Below are positions 1 through 7,536 of a stretch of 38,909 nt of DNA, in pieces. The notes under the pieces were generated by a model, which was not told the DNA's origin, searched no databases, and was given only the letters and a program-made list of their open reading frames with translations. Position numbers and translations under genes: made by a program. The stretch is taken from contig JAAESS010000144.1 of assembly GCA_024229195.1 (NCBI GenBank), forward strand, positions 1 through 38,909. The letters run 5' to 3'. Position 1 is the stretch's first letter; each line of letters starts with the position of its first letter. The stretch comes from Flavobacteriales bacterium (GTDB lineage Bacteria; Bacteroidota; Bacteroidia; Flavobacteriales; Flavobacteriaceae).

Positions 1-2
1 AC

Positions 3-167
3 GATCCCTATTATGTTCCAATAAACGAAATTCTAGAACTATGGGAATTTACCTGTCATATTAACCTAAGTGAATACGATGAAGGTGATATCAATACGGA
101 AAGTGTTGCTCAGATGCTGACCAATATTGGAGTGCAGCTCGAATCAATTAGGAAGAAGGTGAGTTAG
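3..167 (+). CDS. C-terminal end of an unknown protein (partial)
   Basis: An open frame enters from the left edge and ends at a TAG at 165-167, giving 54 residues that start DPYYVPINEILELWEF and end SIRKKVS. The peptide is acidic and looks helical, with no motif I recognise. The frame is open from the first complete codon, while the other two plus frames stop early, which supports real coding. The RAYT palindrome starts seven bases after the stop codon, so the mobile island sits directly behind this gene. The product cannot be named from this fragment. Confidence 0.55.
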   Translation, partial: DPYYVPINEILELWEFTCHINLSEYDEGDINTESVAQMLTNIGVQLESIRKKVS

Positions 168-173
168 GCACCC

Positions 174-227
174 GAGGTGATCGGAGGTGAGGTGATCGGA
201 ACCGATCACCTCACCTCCGATCACCTC
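174..227. repeat. 54-bp palindrome, REP-like element beside the RAYT gene
   Basis: The left arm (174-199) and right arm (202-227) are exact reverse complements over 26 bp, separated only by AA at 200-201. Each arm contains the 9-mer GATCACCTC twice, six bases apart. A 23-bp copy of the right arm recurs at 945-967, on the other side of the transposase gene. Palindromes flanking a REP-associated tyrosine transposase are its usual substrate, so this is read as its cognate REP-like element. Lying just after the transposase stop codon (237), it could also work as a transcription terminator. Confidence 0.85.
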
Positions 228-236
228 AGTCAATTT

Positions 237-854
237 TTAAAAATCAACATATGTTTCAGCAAGTTGCTTATTGATAATTCCATTACGTCTTAGATTTGCA
301 TAATCTCGCGCAGAAGAATATTCCCAGTCAGTATCTTTTTTAACCAAACCTGCTTTTACCGGATTGTGGTGAATATAATTAAAACATACCTGAGCATATT
401 GATTTTCAGGTAACATATTTGATATTGCAATTTTTGATTTCCAGAAGTTTTGCTGCAGCCCCTTAAAAGAGTTTATCGCACTTGCCTTAGACCTTTTTCT
501 AAACAAGGATCCAGTGAACTCATTTTCAGCATTAATTATCCTGGTATAGGATCGCAGCAAAATACCTATGGAATCATTCAACACTCTCTTTTTATAAAAA
601 ACACCTTCTTTTATTTTACTTTCTTCTATAAGTTTCCCGTATTTTTCCTCATAATATAGTTCAACTTCATTTACAAGTAGCATAATATGAAAGTGATTTG
701 GCATAAGGCACCACGCCAAAATATCTCCATAGGGACTAATGAAATCAGTAATTTTATATTTGAATAATTGATAATTTTTTCTCTCAAAAAATATTTTTTT
801 TCGATTATTACCTTGATTGTAAATATGATAAATTCTGTTTTTTTCAAAATTCAT
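237..854 (-). CDS. REP-associated tyrosine transposase (RAYT, Y1_Tnp family)
   Basis: Single-strand DNA transposase-like protein of the IS200/IS605-related Y1 HUH family; 205 residues, usual for RAYTs. The metal-binding motif is MPNHFHIMLLV, with H54 and H56 forming the HUH pair. The likely nucleophile is Y103 in LLRSYTRIIN, followed by the typical G-LF-KR-KA stretch near residues 115-124. The RAYT signature YIHHNPVKAGLV starts at residue 160. RAYTs are normally domesticated, chromosomally fixed enzymes that cut and move REP palindromes. Here the gene is bracketed by a 26-bp-arm palindrome (174-227) and a partial copy (945-967). The reading frame is intact and all key residues are present, so it is probably functional. 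Assigning the nucleophile to Y103 is an inference from motif spacing. Confidence 0.92.
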   Translation of the reverse strand: MNFEKNRIYHIYNQGNNRKKIFFERKNYQLFKYKITDFISPYGDILAWCLMPNHFHIMLLVNEVELYYEEKYGKLIEESKIKEGVFYKKRVLNDSIGILLRSYTRIINAENEFTGSLFRKRSKASAINSFKGLQQNFWKSKIAISNMLPENQYAQVCFNYIHHNPVKAGLVKKDTDWEYSSARDYANLRRNGIINKQLAETYVDF

Positions 855-944
855 AAGAGTCTTATTTAGAAGTTGATGCTTTATGATTCATAGAAGTTAA
901 CTTCAAATTTTACAACCTTCAGTTTGAATTTTCCGTTACTTCTC

Positions 945-967
945 ATCACCTCACCTCCGATCACCTC
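945..967 (+). repeat. 23-bp copy of the REP-like palindrome arm
   Basis: These bases are identical to 205-227, the right arm of the palindrome on the other side of the transposase gene. Only this half is present: no inverted partner follows, so this end of the island is a half-palindrome or has decayed. It sits about 90 bp upstream of the transposase start codon, so together the two copies delimit the RAYT island. Confidence 0.8.
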
Positions 968-991
968 GCAACTCACACCCTCACTTCCCAT

Positions 992-1016
992 GCCCTCGCA
1001 TTTTGCCCTCGCGTTT
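992..1016 (+). repeat. Short tandem repeat, GCCCTCGC unit
   Basis: GCCCTCGCATTTT (992-1004) is followed at once by GCCCTCGCGTTT (1005-1016). The C/T-rich character matches the adjacent REP-like half-element, suggesting a degenerate extension of the same repeat family rather than an independent element. Confidence 0.5.
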
Positions 1017-1051
1017 CTCAAGATTCCTAAATAGCTCATTATATCTGTAAT

Positions 1052-1080
1052 TCATTATTTCATTCACTCATTATTTCATT
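1052..1080 (+). repeat. 13-bp direct repeat ahead of porQ
   Basis: TCATTATTTCATT occurs at 1052-1064 and again at 1068-1080, a 16-bp period ending 14 bp before the porQ start codon. It may be a simple slippage product. It lies where the porQ promoter would be expected, so copy-number change could affect spacing there, but no such effect can be shown from sequence. Confidence 0.5.
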
Positions 1081-1094
1081 TCTTTGTAAAAACT

Positions 1095-2120
1095 ATGAAA
1101 ATTAGATTCTCACTCATATTCTGCCTTATTTTTCAAATAACTTCAGCGCAAGTTGGAGGTGAAAGGATCTATAATTTCTTGAATATTCCTACATCCGCAC
1201 CTCAGGCTGCATTGGGAGGAGAAACACTTACTTTAAATGATGATGTGAACCAGCCTCTATGGAATCCTTCCTCGATCAGCAAGTTTATGGATAATCAGGT
1301 ATCTGTTAATTACGTGAACTATCTGACAGATATAAACATGGGGTCTGCTACATTTGCCCATACTATCAATCGCCGATTCGGAACTTTACATACCGGAATA
1401 CAATATATTAATTATGGAGAGTTTATAGGGGCAGATGAAGATGGAACAGAAACAGGAGATTTTGGAGCCCGCGATCTGGCCTTTTCTGTTGGTTATGCTT
1501 ATAATTTTCCTTGGTCTGATTTTTATGCAGGTGTAAATCTAAAGTTTCTGAGTTCTAAAATAGAAAATTATACCTCACAGGGAGCTGCCATGGATTTTGG
1601 AATCTTATATTATTCTGATTTAAGACCTTATTCATTTACAGCAGTCATCAGAAATATTGGATATCAGTTTTCACCTTATGATGAGAAAAGGGAAGAAATT
1701 GCCTATGACATTGCAGTTGGTGCTTCCTATGAGTTATCCGATGTACCTTTAAAATGGCACTTGACCATCAATAGTTTGCAACAATGGAATATTGCTGTTG
1801 CCAACCCATCTAATGATGAGACAGATCTTGACGGGAACACAAGTTCAGAGGATATCAATGTTTTTCAAAATGCTATTCGGCATTTTGTGATAGGTGCAGA
1901 ATTTTTTCCAAGAAAGAAATTTAATTTAAGATTAGGATATAATTTTAGAAGGGCCGCAGAGCTAAAGCTTTCAGAAACAAGAACCTTTGCAGGAGTCTCG
2001 GCAGGGTTTGGATTAAAATTGGGTAAGCTAAAATTAGATTATGCCTTTACAAAATACCATCCGGTGGATAATTCAAGTACCTTTACACTATATATCGATT
2101 TAACAAGAAAAGGATTTTAA
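1095..2120 (+). CDS. porQ: Type IX secretion system protein PorQ
   Basis: Outer-membrane beta-barrel-like component of the Bacteroidota type IX secretion system, which exports gliding adhesins, proteases and other proteins with a C-terminal sorting domain. The protein has 341 residues, the usual length. An N-terminal signal peptide (MKIRFSLIFCLIFQITSAQ) is followed by the family's GGERIYNFLNIPTSAPQAALGG opening, here split as GGERIYNFLNI and PTSAPQAALGG (residues 21-42). The rest is alternating hydrophobic/polar strand-like sequence ending in an aromatic-containing strand (TFTLYIDLTRKGF). The cmk gene follows after one base, an arrangement common in Flavobacteriia, so both are probably on one transcript. 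No TAnnTTTG box is seen upstream. Confidence 0.9.
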   Translation: MKIRFSLIFCLIFQITSAQVGGERIYNFLNIPTSAPQAALGGETLTLNDDVNQPLWNPSSISKFMDNQVSVNYVNYLTDINMGSATFAHTINRRFGTLHTGIQYINYGEFIGADEDGTETGDFGARDLAFSVGYAYNFPWSDFYAGVNLKFLSSKIENYTSQGAAMDFGILYYSDLRPYSFTAVIRNIGYQFSPYDEKREEIAYDIAVGASYELSDVPLKWHLTINSLQQWNIAVANPSNDETDLDGNTSSEDINVFQNAIRHFVIGAEFFPRKKFNLRLGYNFRRAAELKLSETRTFAGVSAGFGLKLGKLKLDYAFTKYHPVDNSSTFTLYIDLTRKGF

Positions 2121-2121
2121 A

Positions 2122-2820
2122 ATGAGTAAGAACAAAAAAATCATCATTGCCATAGATGGTTACTCATCAACAGGAAAAAGCACATTGGCCAAGCATTTGG
2201 CTAAAGAAGTAGGCTATGTTTATGTAGATACCGGAGCTATGTATCGTGCAGTAGCTTATTATTCAATGACACAAGGATTGATAGATAAAGAACACTTTAA
2301 CAAAGAGGGATTGATCGCTGATTTGGATAAAATCGATCTTAGCTTTGAATTTAATGCTGCACTTGGTTATGCTGAGATGTTCCTTAACGGGAAGAATGTG
2401 GAGTCGTTTATCAGGTCTATTGAAGTGTCAAATATGGTAAGCAAGGTTGCCAGTATCTCGGAAGTAAGAGAAAAGCTTGTAGAACAACAGCAAAAAATGG
2501 CATTGCACAAAGGAATTGTCATGGATGGACGAGATATAGGTACAGTTGTGTTTCCTCAGGCTGAACTCAAATTATTTATGACTGCCTCAGCTGAAAAACG
2601 GGCTCATAGGAGGTATAAAGAAATGATAGATAATGGTGTTAGGATTGAATACAATACGGTATTGGATAATGTAACCTCAAGAGATTATCTGGATACAACA
2701 CGAGCTGATTCACCTTTAGTTAAAGCTGATGATGCGATAGAAATAGATAATAGTGACATGACCGTTGAACAGACTTATATTACGGCGATGAACTATGTCA
2801 ATAAAAAACTTAGTGAATAG
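2122..2820 (+). CDS. cmk: (d)CMP kinase
   Basis: Cytidylate kinase phosphorylates CMP and dCMP with ATP in cytosolic pyrimidine nucleotide salvage and supply. The 232-residue protein shows the P-loop GYSSTGKS (13-20), the nucleotide-monophosphate kinase segment VDTGAMYRAV, and the conserved GRDIGTVVFPQAELKLFMTA stretch followed by arginine-rich RAHRRYKE. The start codon lies one base after the porQ stop, so translation is probably coupled to porQ. The gene converges on queE with an 83-bp gap in which I see no convincing terminator. Confidence 0.95.
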   Translation: MSKNKKIIIAIDGYSSTGKSTLAKHLAKEVGYVYVDTGAMYRAVAYYSMTQGLIDKEHFNKEGLIADLDKIDLSFEFNAALGYAEMFLNGKNVESFIRSIEVSNMVSKVASISEVREKLVEQQQKMALHKGIVMDGRDIGTVVFPQAELKLFMTASAEKRAHRRYKEMIDNGVRIEYNTVLDNVTSRDYLDTTRADSPLVKADDAIEIDNSDMTVEQTYITAMNYVNKKLSE

Positions 2821-2903
2821 AAAGCTATTTGAAAAGCATAAATACTGCTAGAATAACTCACCAAATAGAAAGGTTTTTTATGATCCGATTTTCACATTAA
2901 AAC

Positions 2904-3533
2904 CTATGGGATATTCAAATACTTATGTGTCTGAAGAGAGATTTTCCATTTGGGATGTTCCATCACATAATCAACGATTATCGGAGTCATCTTTTCGCGA
3001 TTGCTCCATTCTGGCTGTAAAAATAATTCACAATCTGATCCTACTTTAGAGGCTTGTTCTTCGGCAAATTTAAAATCATGCTTGTTATAAACGATCACTT
3101 TAAGTTCATGGGCCGATTGATGAACTTCATCAAGAGGAAGCTTGTTTTTTTTCGGTGACAAACAAATCCAGTCATATTGTCCGGTAAGGGCATAGGCTCC
3201 TGAAGTTTCAATATGAACTTTTATATTTTTATCCCTTAACTGTTGAGTAATATAATCCATATTCCACATTAGAGGTTCACCTCCGGTGATCACAACCGTA
3301 TTGGCATATTTTCTTGCTTTTTCAACAATTTGATCGGTCATGGTTGGAGGATGTAAATCCGAATTCCAACTCTCTTTAACATCACACCAGTGACAACCCA
3401 CATCACAACCACCAACACGAATAAAATAAGCCGCCTTTCCAGTATGAAACCCTTCTCCTTGAATCGTATAAAACTCTTCCATAAGCGGAAGCATTTCACC
3501 TTTTTGGATCAATATTTCGGTTTGTTTTAACAT
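2904..3533 (-). CDS. queE: 7-carboxy-7-deazaguanine synthase
   Basis: Radical-SAM enzyme that converts 6-carboxy-tetrahydropterin to 7-carboxy-7-deazaguanine on the queuosine (preQ0) route. It has 209 residues. The iron-sulfur cluster cysteines are C43, C47 and C50 in GGCDVGCHWCDVKESW. The N-terminal EEFYTIQGEGFHTGKAAYFIRV and the TGGEPL SAM-binding motif are typical of QueE. No other que genes lie in the window. A TATATTTG box on the minus strand ends only four bases before the ATG, so the transcript may have almost no leader. Confidence 0.93.
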   Translation of the reverse strand: MLKQTEILIQKGEMLPLMEEFYTIQGEGFHTGKAAYFIRVGGCDVGCHWCDVKESWNSDLHPPTMTDQIVEKARKYANTVVITGGEPLMWNMDYITQQLRDKNIKVHIETSGAYALTGQYDWICLSPKKNKLPLDEVHQSAHELKVIVYNKHDFKFAEEQASKVGSDCELFLQPEWSNREKMTPIIVDYVMEHPKWKISLQTHKYLNIP

Positions 3534-3537
3534 GGCG

Positions 3538-3545
3538 CAAATATA
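3538..3545 (-). promoter_or_regulatory. Bacteroidota -7 box of queE (TATATTTG)
   Basis: Read on the minus strand this is TATATTTG, matching the TAnnTTTG consensus of the Bacteroidota primary sigma factor. The spacer GCGCC-type sequence to the start codon is four bases (GCGC region, ATG at 3531-3533). The same TATATTTGCGCCATG string precedes trmD. I see no good -33 TTG element. Confidence 0.55.
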
Positions 3546-3695
3546 ACCAGTAAATTCTGAAAAGTAGTTATGATTTTTAAAAGGAATTTAATCCTATTTG
3601 AGATGGTAATTGAACCCGACAAGAATTATACAATGTCTAAAAGATTGATTTTTAATTATTGTTGAAAAGGGTTATTTTTAACAAAAATCAAATGT

Positions 3696-5198
3696 ATGGC
3701 TAATAGAAATGATTTTGTTAATCTGATTGCGAAGGGTTATCAATCAAAAGGAGAATCTATCACTCTGGGAGCAGCCATGTTAGGAGATGAAACTCTAACA
3801 GGCTCTCTTGTGAATATCCCATTAAAAACAATAAATCGTCACGGACTTATTTCAGGTGCAACCGGAACAGGAAAGACGAAAACATTACAGGTTTTTGCAG
3901 AAAATCTTTCAGAAAAGGGAATACCCGTTTTATTAATGGATTTAAAGGGCGATTTGAGTGGTTTAGCGAAAGCCAGTCCTGGCCACCCAAAAATCGATGA
4001 ACGACATGAAAAGATTGGTTTTCCTTTTGAAGCCAAAGAATTTCCGATTGAAATTTTAACAATATCTGAACAGGATGGAACAAGATTAAGAGCAACAGTG
4101 TCAGAATTTGGGCCTGTTCTTTTATCCAGAATATTAGGTCTTTCAGAAGTGCAAGAAGGAATTTTAGCCATATTATTTCAGTATTGTGATGACAATCAGT
4201 TGGGATTATTGGATCTAAAGGATCTTAAAAAAGTATTGCAGTATGCAACACAGGAAGGTAAGAAAGAAATTGAATCAACCTATGGAAGAATATCCACAGC
4301 TTCGACAGGATCTATATTGAGAAAAATTGTAGGGCTTGAGCAACAGGGAGCCGATATGTTTTTTGGTGAACGCTCCTTTGATGTTAAAGACCTTTGTAGA
4401 TTGTCAGATGACGGTCGTGGCATTATATCTGTATTGAGATTGACCGATGTGCAAGACAAACCCAAAATGTTCAGCACATTTATGCTGCAGCTTTTAGCGG
4501 AAGTGTATAATTCATTTCCGGAATTAGGAGATAGTGACCGCCCCGAACTTGTTTTGTTTATTGACGAAGCTCATCTGGTATTCGAAAATGCCTCCAAATC
4601 ATTATTGGATCAACTGGAGAGTATTGTGAAACTCATTCGCTCTAAAGGAATAGGGGTTTATTTTGTAACTCAGAACCCGAAGGATATACCATCAGATGTG
4701 TTATCGCAACTAGGTTTAAAAATTCAGCATGCTTTAAGGGCATTTACGGCAAAAGATCGAAAGGCTATAAAATTGGCAGCAGAGAATTATCCGGATTCTG
4801 ACTTTTATGATACAGCAAAAGTACTGACTGAATTAGGAATAGGAGAAGCATTGGTGTCTGCACTAAACGAAAAAGGTAAGCCGACCCCTTTGGCTAAAAC
4901 CATGCTTAGAGCTCCGATGAGTCGGATGGATGTGCTGTCTGATCCAGAGTTGAAAGAGCTTATTGAAACATCAAAAATTGCCAGAAGATATAATGAAGTA
5001 ATTGATAGTGAGAGCGCTTATGAAATTTTAAATAAAAAAATTGTCAGTGCTCAGAAAATAGAGAAAGAAGCCAAAAGTAAATCCAGTTCCTCAAAAAGCT
5101 CAAGACGAACTGCAATGAATCCTGTCATAAAGGTTGTCACTAGCGCAACATTTATAAGAGGTGTTTTTGGTATTTTAAACAAAGTATTTAAGAAATAA
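3696..5198 (+). CDS. HerA/FtsK-like ATPase, DUF853 family
   Basis: Predicted P-loop ATPase of the helicase HerA-like (DUF853) family; 500 residues, full length. The Walker A motif is GATGTGKT at 54-61 and the Walker B motif FIDEAH at 288-293. A long RecA-like core follows, with a sensor-like VYFVTQNPKDIPSDV segment. The C-terminus is a Lys/Ser-rich linker followed by a hydrophobic tail. Related HerA proteins work with NurA nuclease in archaeal DNA end processing, but bacterial DUF853 members usually stand alone and their role is not established. No nuclease gene is adjacent here: the neighbours are queE on the opposite strand and a lipoprotein gene. Confidence 0.85.
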   Translation: MANRNDFVNLIAKGYQSKGESITLGAAMLGDETLTGSLVNIPLKTINRHGLISGATGTGKTKTLQVFAENLSEKGIPVLLMDLKGDLSGLAKASPGHPKIDERHEKIGFPFEAKEFPIEILTISEQDGTRLRATVSEFGPVLLSRILGLSEVQEGILAILFQYCDDNQLGLLDLKDLKKVLQYATQEGKKEIESTYGRISTASTGSILRKIVGLEQQGADMFFGERSFDVKDLCRLSDDGRGIISVLRLTDVQDKPKMFSTFMLQLLAEVYNSFPELGDSDRPELVLFIDEAHLVFENASKSLLDQLESIVKLIRSKGIGVYFVTQNPKDIPSDVLSQLGLKIQHALRAFTAKDRKAIKLAAENYPDSDFYDTAKVLTELGIGEALVSALNEKGKPTPLAKTMLRAPMSRMDVLSDPELKELIETSKIARRYNEVIDSESAYEILNKKIVSAQKIEKEAKSKSSSSKSSRRTAMNPVIKVVTSATFIRGVFGILNKVFKK

Positions 5199-5283
5199 AA
5201 TTTGTAAATCGTATTGATACTAAAATTTGTAGAATTTGAAATGTGTCTCTATATTGCATACTAAGAAAAAAAAATTTATTAAA

Positions 5284-5817
5284 ATGAAAAAAGTTATTGG
5301 GTTCTTGTTCTTATCGATATTATTGATTCAATGTGGTCAAGATAAAGATACACTCATCGTAAAAAGTCAATTGGGAAAAATTGATAAAAACACAAGTATT
5401 GAGGAACTTGATAAGATCTTTAAGAATGATTCGGTCGAAAAATTTACTGCTTCAGGAGACCTATTGCGCGAATACAGAGTTTTTGATGTTGATGGAAAGC
5501 CTTCCTTGATTTTTTTGCCTAAGTTTCAAAACGATTCGATCAACGGATTGGAATTGGTAAAAATCTATGCAGGACAATATACAACAGAGAAGGGTATTTC
5601 TACCGGTTCTACTTTTAAGGATATTGTTGATAATTATTCCATCGATAAAATTGAACCATCGTTTAGCGCTGCTATTTTATTTATCGATGAACTCAATGCA
5701 ACTATATCATTGAATAAACAAGATTTAAACTTGGACGAATTTGATATGAGAAAGATCAATCAGGGTCAGATTCCGGATGAAGCTAGTATTAAAAACATAA
5801 GTTTGTGGTTTGATTAA
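5284..5817 (+). CDS. Predicted lipoprotein of unknown function
   Basis: A 177-residue protein when started at the ATG at 5284. A longer frame from 5236 is possible, but the chosen start puts a clean lipoprotein signal (MKKVIGFLFLSILLIQCGQD) at the N-terminus, with the modified cysteine at residue 17. The glutamine just before the cysteine departs from the strict lipobox, but looser boxes are common in Bacteroidota. The mature part is polar and acidic, with repeated FxxD/N-type turns and no motif I know. The preceding ATPase gene ends 85 bases upstream. Function unknown. Confidence 0.7.
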   Translation: MKKVIGFLFLSILLIQCGQDKDTLIVKSQLGKIDKNTSIEELDKIFKNDSVEKFTASGDLLREYRVFDVDGKPSLIFLPKFQNDSINGLELVKIYAGQYTTEKGISTGSTFKDIVDNYSIDKIEPSFSAAILFIDELNATISLNKQDLNLDEFDMRKINQGQIPDEASIKNISLWFD

Positions 5818-5846
5818 GGAATCACAATCTTATTGATTTTATTGGT

Positions 5847-6182
5847 ATGAAAACAGACAGGTACAAAGTAAAGAGAATTCCAAAAGATGGAGGCTCTTCG
5901 GGTCATTTCCGATCATATTCTTAAGGAGCGCTGGGTAGATTAAGACAGCCTAATATAAAAGAACTGAACGTTACCAAGGTACTTAAATTTTCAATCAGCG
6001 AGGGATCTACCAAAATCAGAAATGAGGGTGTAGGAGATGATAAGGTTGACTATGATCTTGATATTTGGGCAGGCCTTTTGCCAATTGAACGAATCTACGG
6101 AAAACTTATTTCAGATCCTTTATTAAAGAATAATATAAGTATCTCTAAAAGTGTTTTAAACTTAAAAGATGAAAAATTATAA
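5847..6182 (+). pseudogene. Degraded pyridoxamine 5'-phosphate oxidase-family (FMN-binding split-barrel) gene
   Basis: Three family segments survive in broken frames. The N-terminus MKTDRYKVKRIPKDG is read from ATG 5847. A middle-late segment, EALRVISDHILKERWVD, is read from 5890 in another frame up to a stop at 5941. The C-terminus, RQPNIKELNVTKVLKFSISE and onward with DYDLDIWAGLLPI, is read from 5943 to the TAA at 6180-6182. In the pyridoxamine 5'-phosphate oxidase-related family the N- and C-terminal segments are normally separated by about 100 residues of FMN-binding core. That core is missing here, so there is a large internal deletion plus at least one frameshift. The remnant overlaps the first 14 bases of the cupin gene. 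The assignment rests on memory of the family's terminal motifs. Confidence 0.75.
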
Positions 6183-6531
6183 AGTACAGCGAGCGCCTTT
6201 TGTTGTTCCTACTGATGATGGTAAACTCGTTGAGGAACATTTTGGACTAGCCAGTATTGAGGCAGACTTAAGTTTGGCTCATATGATTGCTCCTCCCAGA
6301 TGGAGTGAACCCTTTCAAACCCCTGAATTTGATGAGTTTACCTATATTGTCAAAGGAAAGAAAAAGTTTGTTATTGGTGATGATGAGATTATTTTGGAAG
6401 CAGGACAATCGATTAAAATTTCTCAAGGGACCAGAGTGCAATACTCGAATCCATTTGAAGAATCATGCGAGTATATAGCGATTTGCAGACCTCCATTTGA
6501 ATTAGACCTTGCCCATAGGGAAGCGCTTTAA
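6169..6531 (+). CDS. Cupin-domain protein
   Basis: A 120-residue single-domain beta-barrel protein of the cupin superfamily. The core runs DEFTYIVKGKKKFVIGDDEIILEAGQSIKISQGTRVQYSNP, with the glycine-rich turn and second cupin motif visible. The usual metal-binding histidines of motif 1 are replaced by a DEFTYIVKG segment with only acidic residues, so metal binding and catalysis are uncertain. The start codon lies inside the last codons of the pyridoxamine-oxidase-like pseudogene, suggesting the two were once coupled in one operon. Substrate unknown. Confidence 0.8.
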   Translation: MKNYKVQRAPFVVPTDDGKLVEEHFGLASIEADLSLAHMIAPPRWSEPFQTPEFDEFTYIVKGKKKFVIGDDEIILEAGQSIKISQGTRVQYSNPFEESCEYIAICRPPFELDLAHREAL

Positions 6532-6601
6532 TTTTTCTTTGATCAATCAATGATAACTTTGCAAGTGAAGGTTTAAAATATCACCACCTTGCTGTTCATG
6601 A

Positions 6602-7486
6602 CTACTTGGAAACATCTCTTTGCTCACAAGCTTGTAAAGTATTTTTTAATAGCATTGCGATGGTCATTGGTCCAACGCCTCCAGGTACGGGTGTTATAAA
6701 AGATGCTTTTTTAGATACACTTTCAAAATCAACATCCCCTGCCAAACGATACCCTCTTTTTTTAGACTCATCCTTCACGCGAGTAATCCCGACATCAATA
6801 ATAGTGGCGCCTTCTTTGACCATATCTCCAGTCAAAAATTCAGCTATCCCCAGTGCAGCAACAACTATGTCTGCTTCTCTGGTAATTGAAGATAGGTCTT
6901 TAGTGCGGCTGTGAGCAATAGTTACTGTTGCGTTCCCAACTTTTCGTTTCTGGCTCAGTAATATGCTCATGGGTCTGCCAACAATATGGCTCCTACCGAT
7001 TACAACTACATTTTTTCCTGAAGTTTCCACTTCATATCTTTCTAGTAATTCCATTATACCGCAGGGGGTAGCAGGTAAAAAAGAAGGAAGATCAAGGGCC
7101 ATTTTACCCACATTTACAGGATGAAAACCATCAACATCTTTATCAGGATCAACTGCCATTAGAACTTTTTGTTCATCAATCTGTTTGGGTAAAGGAAGTT
7201 GAACAATAAACCCATCGATATCCTTATCATTGTTCAAATCCTGAATCTCGTGGAGTAATTGTTCCTCAGTAGTATCTTCAGGAAGATCGATAAGGGTAGA
7301 ATTAAATCCTACTTTTTGACAAGACTTTACTTTACTATTCACATAGGTCATACTGGCACCATCCGTTCCTACTATAATTGCTGCCAGATGAGGTGTTTTT
7401 AAACCTGCTTCTTTGCGCTTAGTAACAGCTATTGCGATTTCATCTTTTATAGTATCAGAGGTTTTTTTACCGTCTAGTATGATCAT
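6602..7486 (-). CDS. folD: Bifunctional methylenetetrahydrofolate dehydrogenase / methenyltetrahydrofolate cyclohydrolase
   Basis: Interconverts 5,10-methylene-, methenyl- and 10-formyl-tetrahydrofolate, supplying one-carbon units for purines and initiator tRNA formylation. Of normal length at 294 residues. The catalytic YVNSKVKSC motif has Y48 and K52. Also present are [29 protein letters not shown], the Rossmann [14 protein letters not shown] and the C-terminal [13 protein letters not shown]. It lies 50 bases downstream of ffh on the same strand and is probably cotranscribed with it. Confidence 0.96.
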   Translation of the reverse strand: MIILDGKKTSDTIKDEIAIAVTKRKEAGLKTPHLAAIIVGTDGASMTYVNSKVKSCQKVGFNSTLIDLPEDTTEEQLLHEIQDLNNDKDIDGFIVQLPLPKQIDEQKVLMAVDPDKDVDGFHPVNVGKMALDLPSFLPATPCGIMELLERYEVETSGKNVVVIGRSHIVGRPMSILLSQKRKVGNATVTIAHSRTKDLSSITREADIVVAALGIAEFLTGDMVKEGATIIDVGITRVKDESKKRGYRLAGDVDFESVSKKASFITPVPGGVGPMTIAMLLKNTLQACEQRDVSK

Positions 7487-7536
7487 GTTATGATTGATTA
7501 AAATTTCTAAGCTTTTGAATTTTTGAAGCAGGAAGC

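Noticed and set aside
174-227. Possible CRISPR repeat
   Set aside because: A single palindrome and one half-copy with no regularly spaced unique spacers; the RAYT association explains it better.
2821-2903. Terminator hairpin between cmk and queE (CTATTTG/CAAATAG)
   Set aside because: The 7-bp arms are AT-rich and separated by over 30 bases, so the structure is too weak to call.
3839-4171. 110-codon minus-strand open frame inside the HerA-like gene
   Set aside because: It lies wholly within a confident gene on the other strand, has no promoter or family resemblance, and is a composition effect.
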